Shown piece by piece: positions 8,221 through 18,700 of a stretch of 64,000 nucleotides of DNA. The position numbers and the translations under genes are program-made. Location of the stretch: NCBI RefSeq assembly GCF_013167895.1, contig NZ_BLWC01000001.1, positions 1 through 64,000 on the forward strand. Direction: 5' to 3'. Each line of letters starts with the position of its first letter. Position 1 is the first letter of the stretch. The DNA comes from Streptomyces fulvorobeus. GTDB lineage: Bacteria > Actinomycetota > Actinomycetes > Streptomycetales > Streptomycetaceae. The notes beneath the pieces were generated by a model. The model saw only the letters and a list, made by a program, of their open reading frames with translations. It had not been told where the DNA came from and searched no databases.

Positions 8221-9258
8221 ATGCTTACCGATGACTTCGAGCGCCGTCTGATCGACCACACTCAGCCGGTCCGCCAGTTCTTCCTGGCCCAGGCGCTGCA
8301 CCACGCCATGCACGTAGGTGTGTTCGGCGCGCTGGAGGAAGAGCCCGGCGCCGACGCCGGGAGACTGGCCAAGCAACTGGGCCTCGCTCCGTACCGCACC
8401 CAAGCCCTGCTGCGTTACCTGCGCAACGAGGGGTACACGACTCTGGAAGACGGCGGCTGGTCGCTCAGCGCGAAGGGGCGAGAGGTCCGCACATTCGCGC
8501 CCTGGTACAAAATGCTGGTCGGCGGTTACGCGCCGTCCATGGACCAGCTCGGCGAGGTCCTGAAGGACGGCACGCGCTACGCATCGCGCAACACCACAAA
8601 GGTCGGTGAGGGCAGTTGCGGCATCGGCGCGTACGACGCGCTGCCGCTGGTGCAGACACTGCTCGACTCGGCCGGGGACAGTCTTAGCAAGATCGTTGAC
8701 CTGGGCTGCGGCGACGGCAGCTTCCTGATGGACGTGCTGGTGGCCCGGCCGAAACTGGCCGGCGTCGGTGTCGAGCCGCACGGGGAGTCGATCGTCCTCG
8801 GCGAGCGCCGCCGCGCGGTGCTGGGCCTCGAAGACCGTATGGAGTTGGTTAAGGGCGGCGCCCTGGACGCGGCGGGGTTCGACCTGGCCGACGGCGGCGA
8901 CGGGATCTGCTTCATGACCGCGTTCGTGCTCCAGGAGGTCATGCAGCAGGAGAGTCCGGAGGCCGTCGAGAACCTTTTGGCCACGGTGTTCGATCGGCAC
9001 CCGAAGGCACGCTGGCTGATCGTCGAGATGGATCACCAGCCGCTCTCCCCGGTGATGGGCAGCCACGGCCTGGCACTGAACTTCTACAACCCCTACTTCC
9101 TGATCCACTCGATCACGCAGCAACGGCTGGAGACCCGCGAGTGGTGGGACGCTATGTTCGATCGCCTGGGTCTGACAGTCGAGGCGGTGGCCGCTCCTGA
9201 CCCGCGCGCCGACTCTACCGACCTGCAGTTCGGCGTGCTGCTGGCGAAGCGGCGATGA
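8221..9258 (+). CDS. SAM-dependent C-methyltransferase, 2-oxo-acid type
   Basis: A 345-residue methyltransferase with a winged-helix dimerisation domain (residues about 10-100) and a class I SAM fold. The SAM motif is VDLGCGDGSF at about residue 159. From memory the N-terminus (FFLAQALHHAM), the segment TKVGEGSCGI and the tail resemble 2-ketoarginine methyltransferase MrsA, which makes 3-methylarginine with an aminotransferase. The adjacent HisC-like gene fits that logic. The substrate is therefore likely an alpha-keto acid methylated at the beta carbon; arginine as the precursor is only a suggestion. The stop overlaps the next start (ATGA). Confidence 0.75.
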   Translation: MLTDDFERRLIDHTQPVRQFFLAQALHHAMHVGVFGALEEEPGADAGRLAKQLGLAPYRTQALLRYLRNEGYTTLEDGGWSLSAKGREVRTFAPWYKMLVGGYAPSMDQLGEVLKDGTRYASRNTTKVGEGSCGIGAYDALPLVQTLLDSAGDSLSKIVDLGCGDGSFLMDVLVARPKLAGVGVEPHGESIVLGERRRAVLGLEDRMELVKGGALDAAGFDLADGGDGICFMTAFVLQEVMQQESPEAVENLLATVFDRHPKARWLIVEMDHQPLSPVMGSHGLALNFYNPYFLIHSITQQRLETREWWDAMFDRLGLTVEAVAAPDPRADSTDLQFGVLLAKRR

Positions 9259-9740
9259 GCGGGTCGGTCGTGAAGGCCGCCCAGCCTTCACGCGGCGAGC
9301 GGAGCCGTGCCGGGTCGCTGACCTTCGTACTGTGCAGTGTGCCCTCGGACTCTCACATGTGGAACCTGGTCGCGCTCCAGCTTCTGATCGAGGAGATGGG
9401 GCACAGAGTGGTCAACCTCGGTGCCTGCACGAGCGTACCGCTGGTGATCGAGACCAGCCGGGCTGAGCGGCCGCACTGCGTTGTGGTCAGTACGGTCAAC
9501 GGGCTTGGCTGCATCGACGGCGCCGGGCTGATCACGGCCCTGCGCGCCGAGCCGGACCTGGCCACGCTACCCGTCGTGATCGGCGGCAAGCTCGGGCTTA
9601 GGGGCACAAGCGACACCGACCCCACATCCGAGCTGCGCCAGCTCGGCTACGACGGGGTCTTCCCCGTCGCCGAGTCCGCAGAGAAGGCGCTTGCCGGGTT
9701 TCGCGCGTTCGTGGCGGCCACGCTTGAGCGGGCCCGATGA
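9255..9740 (+). CDS. B12-binding subunit of a glutamate-mutase-like enzyme
   Basis: A 161-residue cobalamin-binding protein like the sigma/S subunit of glutamate mutase. The segment PSDSHMWN matches the base-off B12 motif Asp-x-His-x-x-Gly except that the Gly is Asn; the Asp-x-His pair that binds cobalt is kept. A later VVIGGKLGLRG matches the GG loop. With the next gene it would form an adenosylcobalamin radical enzyme turning glutamate into 3-methylaspartate, as known for friulimicin and vicenistatin precursors. ATGA overlaps join it to the genes on both sides. Confidence 0.85.
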   Translation: MSGSVVKAAQPSRGERSRAGSLTFVLCSVPSDSHMWNLVALQLLIEEMGHRVVNLGACTSVPLVIETSRAERPHCVVVSTVNGLGCIDGAGLITALRAEPDLATLPVVIGGKLGLRGTSDTDPTSELRQLGYDGVFPVAESAEKALAGFRAFVAATLERAR

Positions 9741-10990
9741 CCGTTGAGCACGCGCCGTTCAGTGCGTTCGTGGCTGCTCGGCAACACACAAACACCCTGA
9801 TCGTGCAGCCTCGGATGGGATTCAGCGACCCGGCCGTGATGCGCCGCGGGCTGCTGGCCGTACGTGCGGCCGGCGTGCCCGCAGTGGGCACGGTGACTCT
9901 GGACAGTTTCACGCGGCAGGGCGAGCACGACCGCGCCGCAATGGCTCGCGAGGCGGACGTGGAGCTCAACGGCTACGCCCTGGTGGCTATGGGCGAGGAG
10001 CGCACCTCCCGGATGCTCGCCGGGATCGGCGGCCCCGACTTCCCCGTCCAGGTCCGGCACGGTTCGCCCCGCCCCGAGCAGATCTTCCGCACGATGCTCG
10101 CGGCGGGCGTGGAGGCCACCGAGGGCGGGCCGGTGTCATACTGCCTGCCGTACAGCCGCGTGCCTCTGCGAGAGTCGATCCGGGCCTGGTCGCAGGCGAC
10201 GCGGCTACTGGCCCGGCAGGCCGACCAGGGCGTGCGCTGCCATCTGGAGACCTTCGGCGGGTGCATGCTCGGCCAGTTGTGCCCGCCCTCGCTGCTCATT
10301 GCGATCTCGGTACTCGAGTGCCTGTTCTTCGCCGAGCACGGCATCACCAGCATGTCTGCGAGCTACGCCCAGCAGTACTGTCCTGAGCAGGACGCAGAGG
10401 CGCTGGGCGCGCTGCGCCTGCTGTGTGCCGAGTACCTTCCGGGCGTGAACTGGCACGTCGTGCTGTACACGTTCATGGGCCTCTATCCGCAGAGCCCAGG
10501 TGGCGCGCGAGAGTTGCTCCGGCAGAGCGCCCGGCTCGCGGTGCGCACCGGGACGGAGCGGCTGATCGTCAAGACTGTCGCGGAGGCCCACCGGATTCCG
10601 ACGATCGAGGAGAACGTCGAGGCATTGCTGCTCGCTCACCGCACCGCGGAAGCCGAACAGCTCACGCCGGAACCGGCCGATGGCCGCGGCACAGAGGTGT
10701 ACCAGCAGAGCAGGACCCTTATTGACGCCGTCCTCGCACTCGCGCCGAGCGTCGCAAAGGCACTGCCGATCGCGTTCGAGCGGGGGGTGCTCGACGTGCC
10801 GTACTGCTTGCACCCGGACAACCGCAACGAAGCCAGGTGCGCGCTCGGACCGGATGGCCGGCTGGAATGGTGCGAAACCGGCCGCATGCCGTTGCAGGCC
10901 GCAGCCCGCCATCGCGGCCCGACCAGCCTCGAAGCGCTGCTGGCCGACCTGGAGTTCCACCGGCGTCGACTCGACCCCTTGCCCCGTTGA
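9737..10990 (+). CDS. Glutamate-mutase-like catalytic (epsilon/E) subunit
   Basis: A 417-residue TIM-barrel partner of the preceding B12 protein. Features of the family include VQPRMGFSDPAVM near the N-terminus, the glycine-rich LETFGGCMLGQLCPP and the active-site stretch SMSASYAQQY. Together the two genes should rearrange L-glutamate to (2S,3S)-3-methylaspartate, a building block of several actinomycete antibiotics. Its length is slightly below the roughly 480 residues of clostridial GlmE. The C-terminal part (PYCLHPDNRNEARCALG) keeps the family pattern. A changed substrate cannot be excluded. Confidence 0.85.
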   Translation: MTVEHAPFSAFVAARQHTNTLIVQPRMGFSDPAVMRRGLLAVRAAGVPAVGTVTLDSFTRQGEHDRAAMAREADVELNGYALVAMGEERTSRMLAGIGGPDFPVQVRHGSPRPEQIFRTMLAAGVEATEGGPVSYCLPYSRVPLRESIRAWSQATRLLARQADQGVRCHLETFGGCMLGQLCPPSLLIAISVLECLFFAEHGITSMSASYAQQYCPEQDAEALGALRLLCAEYLPGVNWHVVLYTFMGLYPQSPGGARELLRQSARLAVRTGTERLIVKTVAEAHRIPTIEENVEALLLAHRTAEAEQLTPEPADGRGTEVYQQSRTLIDAVLALAPSVAKALPIAFERGVLDVPYCLHPDNRNEARCALGPDGRLEWCETGRMPLQAAARHRGPTSLEALLADLEFHRRRLDPLPR

Positions 10991-11006
10991 CCCTTGGGAG
11001 TGATCC

Positions 11007-12020
11007 GTGACCACCATTCATTTCGCCTCGGGCGCGAGCTTGGCTGCGGCGCTGCCGGACCTGCGGACGCACCTGTCCTCGCCAAGGACACGCAGCGCCA
11101 TAGCCGTCCAGCAGGCGATCCTGCAGGCGGCCCGGGAGTACCTGACCGGCGAGGGCTTCACCGAACTCCTCACGCCGATCATGGGACCGGTCACCGACCC
11201 TGGCGCGCGCGGGTCGAAACAGGTCGACATTGACTACTACGGCCACCGTTACAAGCTGATGACCAGCGCAATCCTCTACAAGCAGGCGTCACTGCTGTCC
11301 TTCGGGAAGATCTTCTGCATTGCTCCGAACGTAAGGCTCGAGCCGCTGGAGACCGCGAACACCAGCCGGCACCTCACCGAGTTCCACCAGCTTGACGTGG
11401 AAATCGCAGGCGCGAGCCGCGAGGATGCGATGGAAGTGGCGCAAGGCGTCGTGACGCACGCCGTGCACCGGGCGCTGGACAAGGCGGCAGATCATCTCGA
11501 CGAGCTCGGCCGGAGCCGTGACGCCCTCGCCGTCTGGCTCGACGACCCCTTCGTCAGGATCACGCACCGCGAGACGGTCCGACGGCTGCACGAACTCGGG
11601 CACGCGCAGGACCCGGAGACCGAGATCGACTGGGCGGGTGAGCGCCTCCTGTCCGAAGGTGAGAAGCGCCCCTTCTTCGTGACCGACTATCCGAAGGGCT
11701 CACGCGGCTTCTACGACCGGGAGAGCGCCATTGAGCCGGGCACGCTGAGCAACTTCGACTTGATTGCGCCGGAGGGATACGGCGAGCTGGGCAGTGGCAG
11801 TGAGCGAGAATTCGATTATCGCCGGATGGTCGCCCGCATGCGCGAAACCGGGGAAAACCCGGCAAAGTACGGCTGGTACCTGGAACTGGTCCGGGGCGGC
11901 ATCCCTTCCAGCTCCGGCTTCGGAATCGGAGTGCAGCGGCTGACCCGCTACGTTGCCGGTCTCGACGCCGTCTGGCAGACCAGCATGTTCCCTAAGCTGC
12001 CCGGCGTGGTCTCAGCGTGA
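11007..12020 (+). CDS. AsnRS-like asparagine synthetase A paralogue (no anticodon domain)
   Basis: A 337-residue class II aminoacyl-tRNA synthetase catalytic core without the N-terminal anticodon-binding domain. Motif 2 is in NTSRHLTEFHQLDVEI and motif 3 in GFGIGVQRLTRYVAG. Archaeal proteins of this shape (AS-AR) make asparagine from aspartate, ATP and ammonia through an aspartyl-adenylate. Right after the glutamate mutase genes, an attractive role is to activate and amidate 3-methylaspartate, but adenylation for another acceptor is equally possible. GTG 11007 follows a GGGAG site and the stop overlaps the next start (GTGA). Confidence 0.78.
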   Translation: MTTIHFASGASLAAALPDLRTHLSSPRTRSAIAVQQAILQAAREYLTGEGFTELLTPIMGPVTDPGARGSKQVDIDYYGHRYKLMTSAILYKQASLLSFGKIFCIAPNVRLEPLETANTSRHLTEFHQLDVEIAGASREDAMEVAQGVVTHAVHRALDKAADHLDELGRSRDALAVWLDDPFVRITHRETVRRLHELGHAQDPETEIDWAGERLLSEGEKRPFFVTDYPKGSRGFYDRESAIEPGTLSNFDLIAPEGYGELGSGSEREFDYRRMVARMRETGENPAKYGWYLELVRGGIPSSSGFGIGVQRLTRYVAGLDAVWQTSMFPKLPGVVSA

Positions 12021-13306
12021 GCACGCTGCGGGCGGACGGATTCCCGGAGACCGAGATTCGGCTCCGCGCGCGCGAAGGCGCCGCGGCAGCCTTTCCGCAG
12101 GGCACCGACTACGGTGCGGCGCTATTCGGCGGTGGGGCGGCGCAGCGGGCCTCCGCGGACCCGTTAGGCCTGGCCCGGCTGGTGCCGCCGGTGTTCATGC
12201 CGCAGCGCCTGGAGAAGCTGGTCGACCTGGGCCGGGAACCGCTCTACAGCGACGTGGAACTGGCCACCGACATCGGCGGCCTGCGTTCGCCGCTCCCGGT
12301 GTACCTGTCCGCGTTGGGGTCGACCAGGGCGGCGAGCGCGGAGGTCGGCGAGGCGGCGAGTCGGCAGGCTGGTCAGCTCGGTCTGCCGATGGTTCTCGGC
12401 GAGAACGTCGTGGCGCACGGCGGCTACGGACGCACCGACGGCGCGCCCGAGCGCTCCATGCTGCGGCGGCTGCGGGTGTACAGCGAGATGCTGCCGGAAG
12501 GGCTCGGCGGCGTCGCCGTACAGCAGAGCACCGAAGACGCCGACGCCGAAGTGTGGAACCTGGTCTACAGCGATCCGTCGGCCCTGCACCTGCTGGAGTC
12601 GGGGCGGCTGGCGTTCGAACTTAAAGTCGGCCAGGGCGCGAAGCCGGGCCTGGGGGGGATGACGCTGGTGGACCCCAGTACCGCGGCCCGGCTCCACCAG
12701 CATTACCCGCTCGAACCAGTACACGGCACGGGCGGGTTTCTGCGCAGCAGCAGCCCAGGCACTTATACCGAGGAGATCCTGCGCCAGCAGATTCGACTGA
12801 TGCGCAACAACTTCCCGCGCGCCCAGGTGTGGGTGAAGCTTCCCCCGGCCCGGGACGTCGCCGCCGCGGTAGCACTGGCCTGGCAGGCCGGGGCCGACGC
12901 GGTCACTGTGGACGGGGCGGAGGGCGGCACTGGCTGGGCGCCGAACGCGTTCCTGAACCATGTCGGACTGCCGCTCGGCGAGTGCCTGCTTCGGATCGGC
13001 CGGGGCGGGGGCGCTCTACTCGCGTCCGGCAGGATGTGGGAGGGGGCACGGTGCGTCAAGGCGCTGGCGCTTGGTTGCAGGGCGGTGGGCCTCGGCCGGG
13101 CAGCACTGCTTGCCGCAGACGAGGACCGCGCCGACGGTCTCAAGCGGTTCGTGCAGTGCCTGGCGCTGGAGATGCGGCTACTGATCAGTGCGTTGGGCCG
13201 CTATGCGCCCCGCGACCTCAAGTCCGAGGATGTCTGGCTGCCTCACAACCTCTGGTCTCCGGCGGCACCGATCGGGGCCGCCGGGGAAGCTGAGCGCCTC
13301 CCATGA
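12017..13306 (+). CDS. FMN-dependent glutamate-synthase-like protein
   Basis: A 429-residue protein like the FMN/synthase domain of the glutamate synthase large subunit (GltB), without the glutaminase and GXGXG domains. The barrel motifs WVKLPPARDV and AVTVDGAEGGTGWAPN are clear and would bind FMN and 2-oxoglutarate or a similar acid. The Cys cluster that binds 3Fe-4S in true GltB is not evident. Such stand-alone proteins occur in biosynthetic clusters but their chemistry is mostly undefined. Here it lies between the AsnRS-like ligase and an amidase and is coupled to both, suggesting one nitrogen-handling pathway. Confidence 0.75.
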   Translation: MSTLRADGFPETEIRLRAREGAAAAFPQGTDYGAALFGGGAAQRASADPLGLARLVPPVFMPQRLEKLVDLGREPLYSDVELATDIGGLRSPLPVYLSALGSTRAASAEVGEAASRQAGQLGLPMVLGENVVAHGGYGRTDGAPERSMLRRLRVYSEMLPEGLGGVAVQQSTEDADAEVWNLVYSDPSALHLLESGRLAFELKVGQGAKPGLGGMTLVDPSTAARLHQHYPLEPVHGTGGFLRSSSPGTYTEEILRQQIRLMRNNFPRAQVWVKLPPARDVAAAVALAWQAGADAVTVDGAEGGTGWAPNAFLNHVGLPLGECLLRIGRGGGALLASGRMWEGARCVKALALGCRAVGLGRAALLAADEDRADGLKRFVQCLALEMRLLISALGRYAPRDLKSEDVWLPHNLWSPAAPIGAAGEAERLP

Positions 13307-14666
13307 GCGTCACTGACCTCGCGATGACCGGACACGCACGCCGCGGGCTGGAGCTGACTCGGAGGTGCCTGAGCCAGATAGAACGGTACGACCCGCTGGT
13401 CAACGCTGTCCTGGCTCTGGACCCAACCGCCTTGGAGCAAGCCGCTCGGGCGGAACGGCGGCGCGACCGCGCGCCGCTGGCCGGGATACCGGTACTGGTC
13501 AAGGACAACATCGACGTAGCCGGCCTCGACTGTACGGCCGGCTCCCGGCTCCTTATCGGTGCCGCGCCCGCCCAGGACGCACCGGTGGTCGCAAGGCTGC
13601 GCGTCGTCGGCGCGGTCGTCCTGGGCAAGACGAACCTCAGCGAGTGGGGCAACTTCCGCTCCTATGACGCGCCGGAGGGGTGGTCCGCCGTCGGCGGGCA
13701 GACCCGCAACGCGCACGCGCCGCAGCGCAGCCCATGGGGTTCGTCCGCAGGTTCGGCCGTCGCGGTGGCGGCCGGGATGGCGCCGCTGGCCCTCGGCACC
13801 GAAACCGACGGGTCGATCGTCTGCCCGGCCGGGGCGAACGGCGTCGTCGGTGTGAAGCCAGAGCCGGGCCTACTGCCCTCGGGCGGCGTCGTGCCGATCG
13901 CTCCCGCACAGGACTCCGTGGGGGTGTTCGCTACGAGGCTGAGCGATGCCGTGCTCTGCCTGGCCGAACTGACCAACCGTACCGACCTGTCGGCGGCCCC
14001 GGCGCGGCTCGCCGGGCGGCGCTTCGGGCTGTGGCACACGCCGGGTATACCACGGCTCGCGCTGCGGGCGGTTTCCTCCGCGCTGCGGGCGGCAGGAGCC
14101 GAGCTGGTCGAGGTGCACTTCCCGGAGCACTCCGGCCTCATGCTCGCCGAGGTAATCGCCATGCAGGCCGAGTTCCCCGAGGCGGTGGCGAACTACCTCC
14201 GTACCCGCCCCGGGGTGCCCGACAGCTTGGACGGGTTGATCGCCGCAAACCGAGCCGACCCTGAGGAGCTGCGCCTGTTCGACCAGGGCGTCTTCGAAGC
14301 GTCGGCTTCGCTGTCGGCCGAGAACCGCGCGCTGCGCGTCGAGGCGGGCCGACAGGCCCGGGCCCGTGCGCGTCGACTGCTCGACGACGCGCTGCGCCGC
14401 GTGGACGCCGTACTCGCCCCCACGAACCCGCCCGCCTGGCGGCTGGAACCCGGTCGGCCTGACCCGCGCCCCGCGACCAGCTCCGTGCTCGCGGCGCTGG
14501 CCGGATATCCGAACGTGTCAATCCCGGCGGCCGAGTACGGAGGGCTGCCGCTTGGCGTATCCGTCTTCGGGCCGCCGAAACTAGCCGCACTGCTCCCCTG
14601 GCCGGGGCCGTCGAACAGTTCTGCCCCCCGTATCGCGCTGCGGCATTCACCCGGCACATGCCGTGA
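13303..14666 (+). CDS. Amidase-signature hydrolase, apparent 1-nt frameshift near the 3' end
   Basis: An amidase-signature (AS) enzyme of about 454 residues. The catalytic Lys lies in PVLVKDNIDVAG, and the cis-Ser and Ser are in PWGSSAGSAVAVAAGM, followed by LGTETDGSI. The uninterrupted frame runs on to 14748 with a nonsense-like tail. A one-base deletion in or near the CCCC run around 14596-14600 would restore an amidase-like C-terminus (LAGAVEQFCPPYRAAAFTRH) ending at TGA 14664-14666, just before the next gene. I annotate that end. It may hydrolyse or transfer an amide made by the AsnRS-like ligase, and it overlaps the upstream gene by ATGA. Confidence 0.75.
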
Positions 14667-14689
14667 GCCAGCAACCCGAGGAGATCACC

Positions 14690-15763
14690 GTGTCGCAGAC
14701 AAGCCCGGCGGCTCTGACCAGAGTCGGCCATGGAGATGTGTTCACTAACCACATGGTCAGCTCCGTCTGGGACGGGTCGGACGGCTGGCAGCCGTCCGAA
14801 CTGGTCCCGCTCGCGCCGATCCCGATGCACCCGGGCATGCTTGGTGTGCATTACGCACAGGTCATCTTCGAGGGCCTGAAAGCGCACCGTCAGGAGGACG
14901 ACTCGATCGCCGTGTTCCGTCCGTGGGAGAACGCCCTCCGATTTCAGAGGTCGGCGCGCCGACTGGCGATGCCGGAGCTTCCGACAGAGATGTTCATCGA
15001 AGCAATCGAGCGGCTGGTCGCGGCGGACGAGTCCTGGCTGCCCGCAGGCAACGACGAACTGAGCCTATACATCCGGCCCATCATGTACGGGTCGGAGTCA
15101 AATCTGATGCTGCGACCGTCGCGGGAGTATCGCTTCCTAACCGTGGCGTTCCTCGCTGGCGGATTCTTCGGCAACCTGCCTGCTCCACTGTCGGTGTGGG
15201 TGAGCCGCACGCATAGCCGCGCGATGCCAGGGGGCACCGGCGACGTCAAGTGCGCCGCCAATTACGGACCATCCTTCATGGCTCAGCAGGAGGCCGCTGC
15301 GGCGGGCTGCCAGCAGGTGATGTGGCTCGACTCGGAGGAGCGGCGTTGGGTGGAGGAAATGGGCGGAATGAATCTCTTCCTCGTCCGCGGCGAGGGCCCC
15401 GATGCGGAACTGGTTACCCCCGAGCTGACTGGCACGCTGCTGCCCGGTGTCACCCGCGACTCACTGCTGGCCCTCGCCACACTAATGGGGTACAAGACGC
15501 GGCAGGAACGGATCTCGATAGACCGGCTTCGGGCCGACTGCGAGTCCGGCGTAGTAACCGAGATGTTCGCCTGCGGTACGGCGGCCGTGGTCACTCCGAT
15601 CGGAAGGCTGCGGGACGAAAAGAGCGCGTGGACGGTGGGTGACGGTCAGGCCGGTCCGACGACGATGGCCCTCCGGGACCGGCTCGTCAACGTCCAGCAC
15701 GGCCGGTCTCCCGGCCCGGACGGCTGGTTGCACCCGGTGCGCGTGCCGGGCACCGTACGGTGA
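14690..15763 (+). CDS. Branched-chain-type aminotransferase (IlvE-like)
   Basis: A 357-residue fold-type IV PLP aminotransferase. The PLP lysine is in GGTGDVKCAANYG, and the GVHYAQVIFEGLKA and EMGGMNLF segments are typical of branched-chain aminotransferases. GTG 14690 is selected because GAGGAG precedes it; GTG 14663 is an in-frame alternative without a ribosome site. It overlaps the NRPS 1 start by GTGA. It probably supplies a branched-chain or beta-methylated amino acid to the neighbouring synthetase rather than serving primary metabolism. Confidence 0.87.
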   Translation: MSQTSPAALTRVGHGDVFTNHMVSSVWDGSDGWQPSELVPLAPIPMHPGMLGVHYAQVIFEGLKAHRQEDDSIAVFRPWENALRFQRSARRLAMPELPTEMFIEAIERLVAADESWLPAGNDELSLYIRPIMYGSESNLMLRPSREYRFLTVAFLAGGFFGNLPAPLSVWVSRTHSRAMPGGTGDVKCAANYGPSFMAQQEAAAAGCQQVMWLDSEERRWVEEMGGMNLFLVRGEGPDAELVTPELTGTLLPGVTRDSLLALATLMGYKTRQERISIDRLRADCESGVVTEMFACGTAAVVTPIGRLRDEKSAWTVGDGQAGPTTMALRDRLVNVQHGRSPGPDGWLHPVRVPGTVR

Positions 15764-18700
15764 GCCGGGACATCGGCTGCCTGCACGAGCTGTTCGAGCA
15801 GCAGGCGGCAACGCGTCCCGACGCGCCCGCGCTCGTCCACGACGGCGAGTGGATCAGCTACGCGGAACTGAACTCGCGCGCTGACCGGTTGGCACGTGGT
15901 CTCGCCGCTCACGGCGTGCCACCCGGCCGCACCGTGGGAATCTGTCTGCACCGCGGGATCGACCTTGTGGTGGCGGTGCTGGGCGTGCTCAAGTCCGGGT
16001 GCGCCTACACGATGCTCGATCCGGCGTTCCCCGACCGGCGGCTCACTCGGGTGATCGCCTCGGCCGATGCCGCAGCGGTGCTCACCGAGTGCCGGGCGCT
16101 GCCCCGCGCCGTGTCGTTCGCGGAGGTCGCTGCCTATGACGGCGCCGGGCTGCGGGTGCGGACCCGCGGCGCCGACCCGGCGTGCGTAATGTTCACCTCC
16201 GGCTCAACCGGCGCGCCCAAGGGCATTCTGACCTCGCACGCCTCGCTGACGGCCACACTCATCGGGCAGACCTACGCCGCGTTCGGCCCGGAGGAGGTGT
16301 GGCTGCAATGTTCGCCAGTCTCGTGGGACGCCTTCGCCCTCGAGCTGTTCGGCCCGTTGATCACCGGCGGCGTCTGCGTCCTGCAGTCCGGCGGCGCCCC
16401 TGAGCCGGAGGAGATCGCCGAGCTGGTCATGGACCATGGCATCACGACGGTATACGTTTCGGCCAGTCTCATGAACTTTCTGCTGGACGAGCACCCGTTG
16501 ATGTTCACCCGCCTGCGGCAGGTGCTCACCGGCGGGGAGCCTGCCTCGCTGACCCACGTCGACCGGCTGCTGCGAGAGTTTCCCGGGCTGCGCGTGATCA
16601 ACGGGTACTCCCCCGCTGAGAACACCATCTTCACCTGTTGCCACACCATCGAGCCGAGCGACGTCGCGACCGCGTCGATCCCGGTCGGGCGGGCCATCGC
16701 GAACAAGACCACGTATGTTCTCGACGACAGGCTGTGCGCCGTGCCGCCAGGCGTCACCGGCGAGCTGTATATGGCCGGTGACGGGTTGGCCTACGGCTAT
16801 GTTGGCGTCCTGGCGCCGACCGCCGAGCGCTTCGTGGCCGACCCGTTCGGCCTGCCCGGGCAGCGGATGTACCGAACCGGGGATCTGGTGCGCGAGCGGG
16901 CGGACGGCGCCCTGGAGTTTCTGGGCCGCTCCGACCAGCAGGTGAAAATTCGGGGATTCCGGGTGGAGCCGGCCGAGATCGAGGCCGTGCTGACCTCTCA
17001 CCCACGGGTCACGCGGGCCGCCGTCGTCCCGTTCGGCGAGGGCACCAAGACGCAGCTTGTCGCCTACGTCGTCGGCGGCGCGGACGAGGAGGAGCTGCGC
17101 GCGCACACGGCCGGGCGGCTGCCCTCGCACCTTGTTCCCAGCCGGTTCCTCGTTCTTCCTGCGCTGCCGCGCACCGCGACCGGCAAGCTGAACCGTGCTG
17201 CGCTGCCGTCGCCGACACGTCTCGAGCCGGCTGGCCGGACCGCAGCAACGGCGGACGAGCAGCTGCTCTGCAAGTTGTTCGCCGAGGTGCTCGCCTTGCC
17301 CGAGGTAAGGCCCGAGGAGAACTTCTTCGCCTTGGGCGGCCACTCGCTGGCCGCCGCGAAGGTGGTCGGCCGACTACTGCGGCTTGAGGGCGTCCTGCTG
17401 CCGGCGCGTACCGTCTTCGACGCGCCTACCGCAGCGCAGCTCGCGGCCGGACTGGAGCGAGCACGGCAAGCCGGGCACGCCGCGACCAGACCCACCAACG
17501 ACATCGAGCGACGGCCGAAGGACGGCCCGGCACCGCTGTCCCCGATCCAGACACGACTGTGGATCGCGGACCGGCTCAACCCGGGCACCGCAGAGTACGT
17601 GATCCCGATCGCCCTGCGGATCGGCGGGCCGCTGGACATCGCAGCGCTGACGGCGGCGCTCACCGAGCTCACGCGGCGCCACGAACCGCTTCGGAGCCGG
17701 ATCGTGGAGACCGACGGCGAGCCGGTCCAGGTGGTCGACCCGGTCGAACCAGTGGCGGTTCCGGTCACCGACATAGATGCCATCGACAGGTTCGTCACCG
17801 AGCAGGCGGAACGTAGCATCGACCTGGAGATTGGGCCTTTGCTGCGCGTCGCGTTGGGTCGCATCGCACGGGACGACCACGTGCTCACGCTGTGCGTACA
17901 CCACATCGTGGCCGATGACTGGTCCGTGTCATTACTCGCCTCCGAACTCGCCCACCACTACGCCGACGCCGTCGGTTTGCCCGGTCCTCAACAAGACGCC
18001 CTGCCGGAGCTGCCAGTCACCTTCCGTGATGTGGCTTCTTGGCAGCGTGCGCGGAGTAGCCGACTCGGCTCCACGGCCGCGTACTGGCGCGAGCGGCTGG
18101 CCGGTATGCCCACCGTCGTGGAACTACCCGCCGACCACGACCGGCCGACACGGCGCGACGTCCTCGGCGACCGCCGGGGGTTCGCAGTGCCGCCTGAACT
18201 CGTGGCGCGCGTCGCTGCGTTCGGGCGCGCGCGCGGAGCCACCAGTTTCATGGTTCTACTCGCCGCGTTCACCGTGCTCGTCCAACGCCGGACCGGCATG
18301 AACGACTTCGGCATCGGCACACCGGTGGCCGGGCGCGACCATCCCGATACCGAGTCGCTGATCGGCTTTTTCGTCAATACCGTGGTACTGCGCGCCGACC
18401 TGTCGGGCGACCCCGACTTCGCCACCGTGCTCGCCCGCACTCGCGAGACGGTCCTGACCGCCCTGCACCACCAGGAGCTGCCGTTCGACCGCGTCGTCGA
18501 CGAGGTGAAGCCTGTACGCGAGGCCTCACGCAACCCGCTCGTCCAGCTGAACTTCACGCTGCGGACGGCTAGGACATCCTCCTGGCCACTGCCCGGACTC
18601 GACGTCCAACGCCTGCCTGCGGACACCCGCACCAGCAAGTTCGACCTGCTCCTCGACCTGGAGGAGCGCCCCGATGGGAGCCTGGCCGGAATGGTCGAGT

